The notes below the pieces were generated by a model. The model was not told where the DNA came from and made no database searches. It worked only from the letters and a program-made list of their open reading frames with translations. A stretch of DNA of 5,903 nucleotides from Comamonadaceae bacterium (lineage in GTDB: Bacteria > Pseudomonadota > Gammaproteobacteria > Burkholderiales > Burkholderiaceae_C), in NCBI GenBank assembly GCA_027490485.1, contig JAIXYA010000111.1, positions 1-5,903 on the forward strand, read 5' to 3'. Both the position numbers and the translations under genes were made by a program. Shown one piece after another: positions 4,568 to 5,903 of this stretch. Position 1 is the first letter of the stretch; every line of letters begins with the position of its first letter.

Positions 4568-5903
4568 TTAAGAGGTGCGAGGCGATGTTAACCGCAAGCC
4601 CACGCCAATCGCTGTGCCCTTGCCTATAAAGCTATGCAAGCGAACAGGTGTGTTCATTCGCACCGAGAGCTGCTTGATGCTGTACAAGCCCAAGCCCAAA
4701 CCTTGTGGAATGCTCTGCGCTTTGCCATGGGTAGCAAATGCCTCAAAGCAAGCATTCAACTGCGTTTGGGACATGCCGTCGCCATTGTCGATGCACCACA
4801 ACCAAAGCAGGTCTCCTTGGCGGCGGGTTCCAAGCAAAATTTTCCCGCCGCTTGAGCCATGGCGCAAAGCGTTAGAAAGCATATTGCGCACCATGCGTTG
4901 CAATGTGGGAGGGTGCAGCCACACCGGTTGAGCACCGATACGACTGCGCAACTTGACGTTGCTTAGCTGTGCCGTCAGTGTGAACTCTTGCAACAAGTTT
5001 TGAAGCAAATCGGCGAGTGTGTGGGCTTGGAGTTGACCAGCGCCCAACACTTTGGTTTTGTCGTCTGCCAAATGCAGCAAGCTGTGCATAAAGTCATCGA
5101 CATAAAACGAAGCGAGTTGTATGCCTCGCAGCAAATGCGCTTGTTGCTGCCCAGGAGTCCTAGACAAGGATTTGGCATACAGCTGCATGCTCTGCAAAGG
5201 TTGCCATAGGTCATGATGTGCCGCCGCATACAAACGACTTTGTTCTCGGTGACGGTGTAGGCGAAGCTGTAGACCTTGACGCAACTGCACGACTTGCATA
5301 CAGCCTGACCAGCCCAGCAAGGCAGCCACCATGGCCCCTTGCACAAACTGTGCGCTCAGGGTGGAGATCAAAGGCCATTCAAACCATCTGAACAACCAAT
5401 AGACGGCAACTGACAGCAAATAAACCACCCACACAGCGACATACATGGCGATGTAGGAGCGTGGATAGCGACGGTAGGTGCGTACCGCCAGTATCAACAT
5501 CAGAACTGAGTGACCGGCACCCAAGTACAGCAGGGCGCTGCGCATCCAGTTGCTGTAAACCCATGCCATCAAAGGCAGGCCCAACCACCAGCCCCATGCG
5601 CACCATCGCAGGGCTTTGTCGAACGCTGGGTCATGTTGGGGGGTGCGTAAAAAAGCCCTTGCGTGATGAACACTTAATGCCATCAACAATCCATAAGAGA
5701 CGCTGCCGACCCAAGCGGTTTGCAACCGGTCCAGCCATGGCAACAGCCAATTCATCAAACCGCTGACCCATACCGCGCCCATCGTTTCGCACAGCGCCAT
5801 AGCCAAACAAATCGGCAAAGACGGGTTGTAAAAAGAGCGTATCAAGGTGAGTACATAAAACACCACCACCCAAGGTATGACCAATATCGCACCCATCGAC
5901 AAA
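4568..5903 (-). CDS. 7TM sensor histidine kinase (7TMR-DISM type), N-terminus outside window
   Basis: A membrane histidine kinase, open to the window edge; the visible part is 444 codons. Residues are counted from the codon at 5902. Seven hydrophobic segments are seen at about 4-24, 28-50, 63-85, 97-116, 123-143, 150-171 and 179-201. The FLRTPQHDPAFDKALRW loop (84-100) resembles the 7TMR-DISM_7TM family (PF07695). A basic linker (205-224) leads to the dimerisation helix with HHDLWQPLQSMQLYAKSL (229-246). His230 is the expected phosphoacceptor, in an HDLRQPL-like box with Trp for Arg. The ATPase domain has the N box RNMLSNALRHG (Asn340, Asn344), G1 DNGDGM (Asp372), an F-box-like CFEAF and G2 GLGLGLYSIK (401-410), so it looks active. 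No receiver domain follows. The ATG at 5896 is a possible start, but members usually have an N-terminal sensory domain, so the gene probably continues upstream. Signal and partner are unknown. Confidence 0.9.
   Translation of the reverse strand, partial: LSMGAILVIPWVVVFYVLTLIRSFYNPSLPICLAMALCETMGAVWVSGLMNWLLPWLDRLQTAWVGSVSYGLLMALSVHHARAFLRTPQHDPAFDKALRWCAWGWWLGLPLMAWVYSNWMRSALLYLGAGHSVLMLILAVRTYRRYPRSYIAMYVAVWVVYLLSVAVYWLFRWFEWPLISTLSAQFVQGAMVAALLGWSGCMQVVQLRQGLQLRLHRHREQSRLYAAAHHDLWQPLQSMQLYAKSLSRTPGQQQAHLLRGIQLASFYVDDFMHSLLHLADDKTKVLGAGQLQAHTLADLLQNLLQEFTLTAQLSNVKLRSRIGAQPVWLHPPTLQRMVRNMLSNALRHGSSGGKILLGTRRQGDLLWLWCIDNGDGMSQTQLNACFEAFATHGKAQSIPQGLGLGLYSIKQLSVRMNTPVRLHSFIGKGTAIGVGLRLTSPRTS

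Noticed and set aside
4575..4931. Plus-strand open frames opposite the sensor kinase
   Set aside because: They are shadows of the ATPase domain, whose N, G1 and G2 boxes are clear on the minus strand.

Overview
The window is a gene-dense stretch of chromosome from a betaproteobacterium, most likely of the order Burkholderiales and plausibly family Comamonadaceae. This is inferred from moderate to high GC, the ribH-nusB linkage, the betaproteobacterial flavour of YbgC and TolQ, and the style of the sensor kinase. No marker gene fixes the genus.

Plus strand, 1-4245: seven collinear genes with almost no spacing. They are the 3' end of ribH (riboflavin synthesis), nusB (rRNA antitermination), a fold-type I PLP aminotransferase, ybgC (hot-dog acyl-CoA thioesterase), tolQ, tolR and tolA. 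Three junctions are 4-base ATGA overlaps (ribH/nusB, aminotransferase/ybgC, ybgC/tolQ). The others are gaps of 2, 15 and 10 bases. This looks like one long, translationally coupled transcription unit. YbgC-TolQ-TolR-TolA form the inner-membrane, proton-motive-force-driven half of the Tol-Pal system, which draws in the outer membrane during division. The usual continuation, tolB-pal-cpoB, is absent: tolA ends only 13 bases before a gene on the opposite strand.

Minus strand, 5903-4259: a two-gene unit convergent with tol. The upstream gene is a 7TM sensor histidine kinase of the 7TMR-DISM type whose N-terminus runs off the window. After a 15-base gap it is followed by a small DUF1330 protein with its own good ribosome binding site. 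No response regulator is visible; if a cognate one is adjacent, it lies beyond base 5903.

No RNA genes, mobile elements, CRISPR arrays, long repeats or convincing terminators were seen, and no gene-free stretch exceeds 15 bases. Most of the window is ordinary housekeeping DNA. The points most worth a second look are the truncated tol cluster, the kinase/DUF1330 pair, the TonB-like proline spacer in a short TolA, and an A8 slippery run in tolA. I did not find a clear undescribed system.
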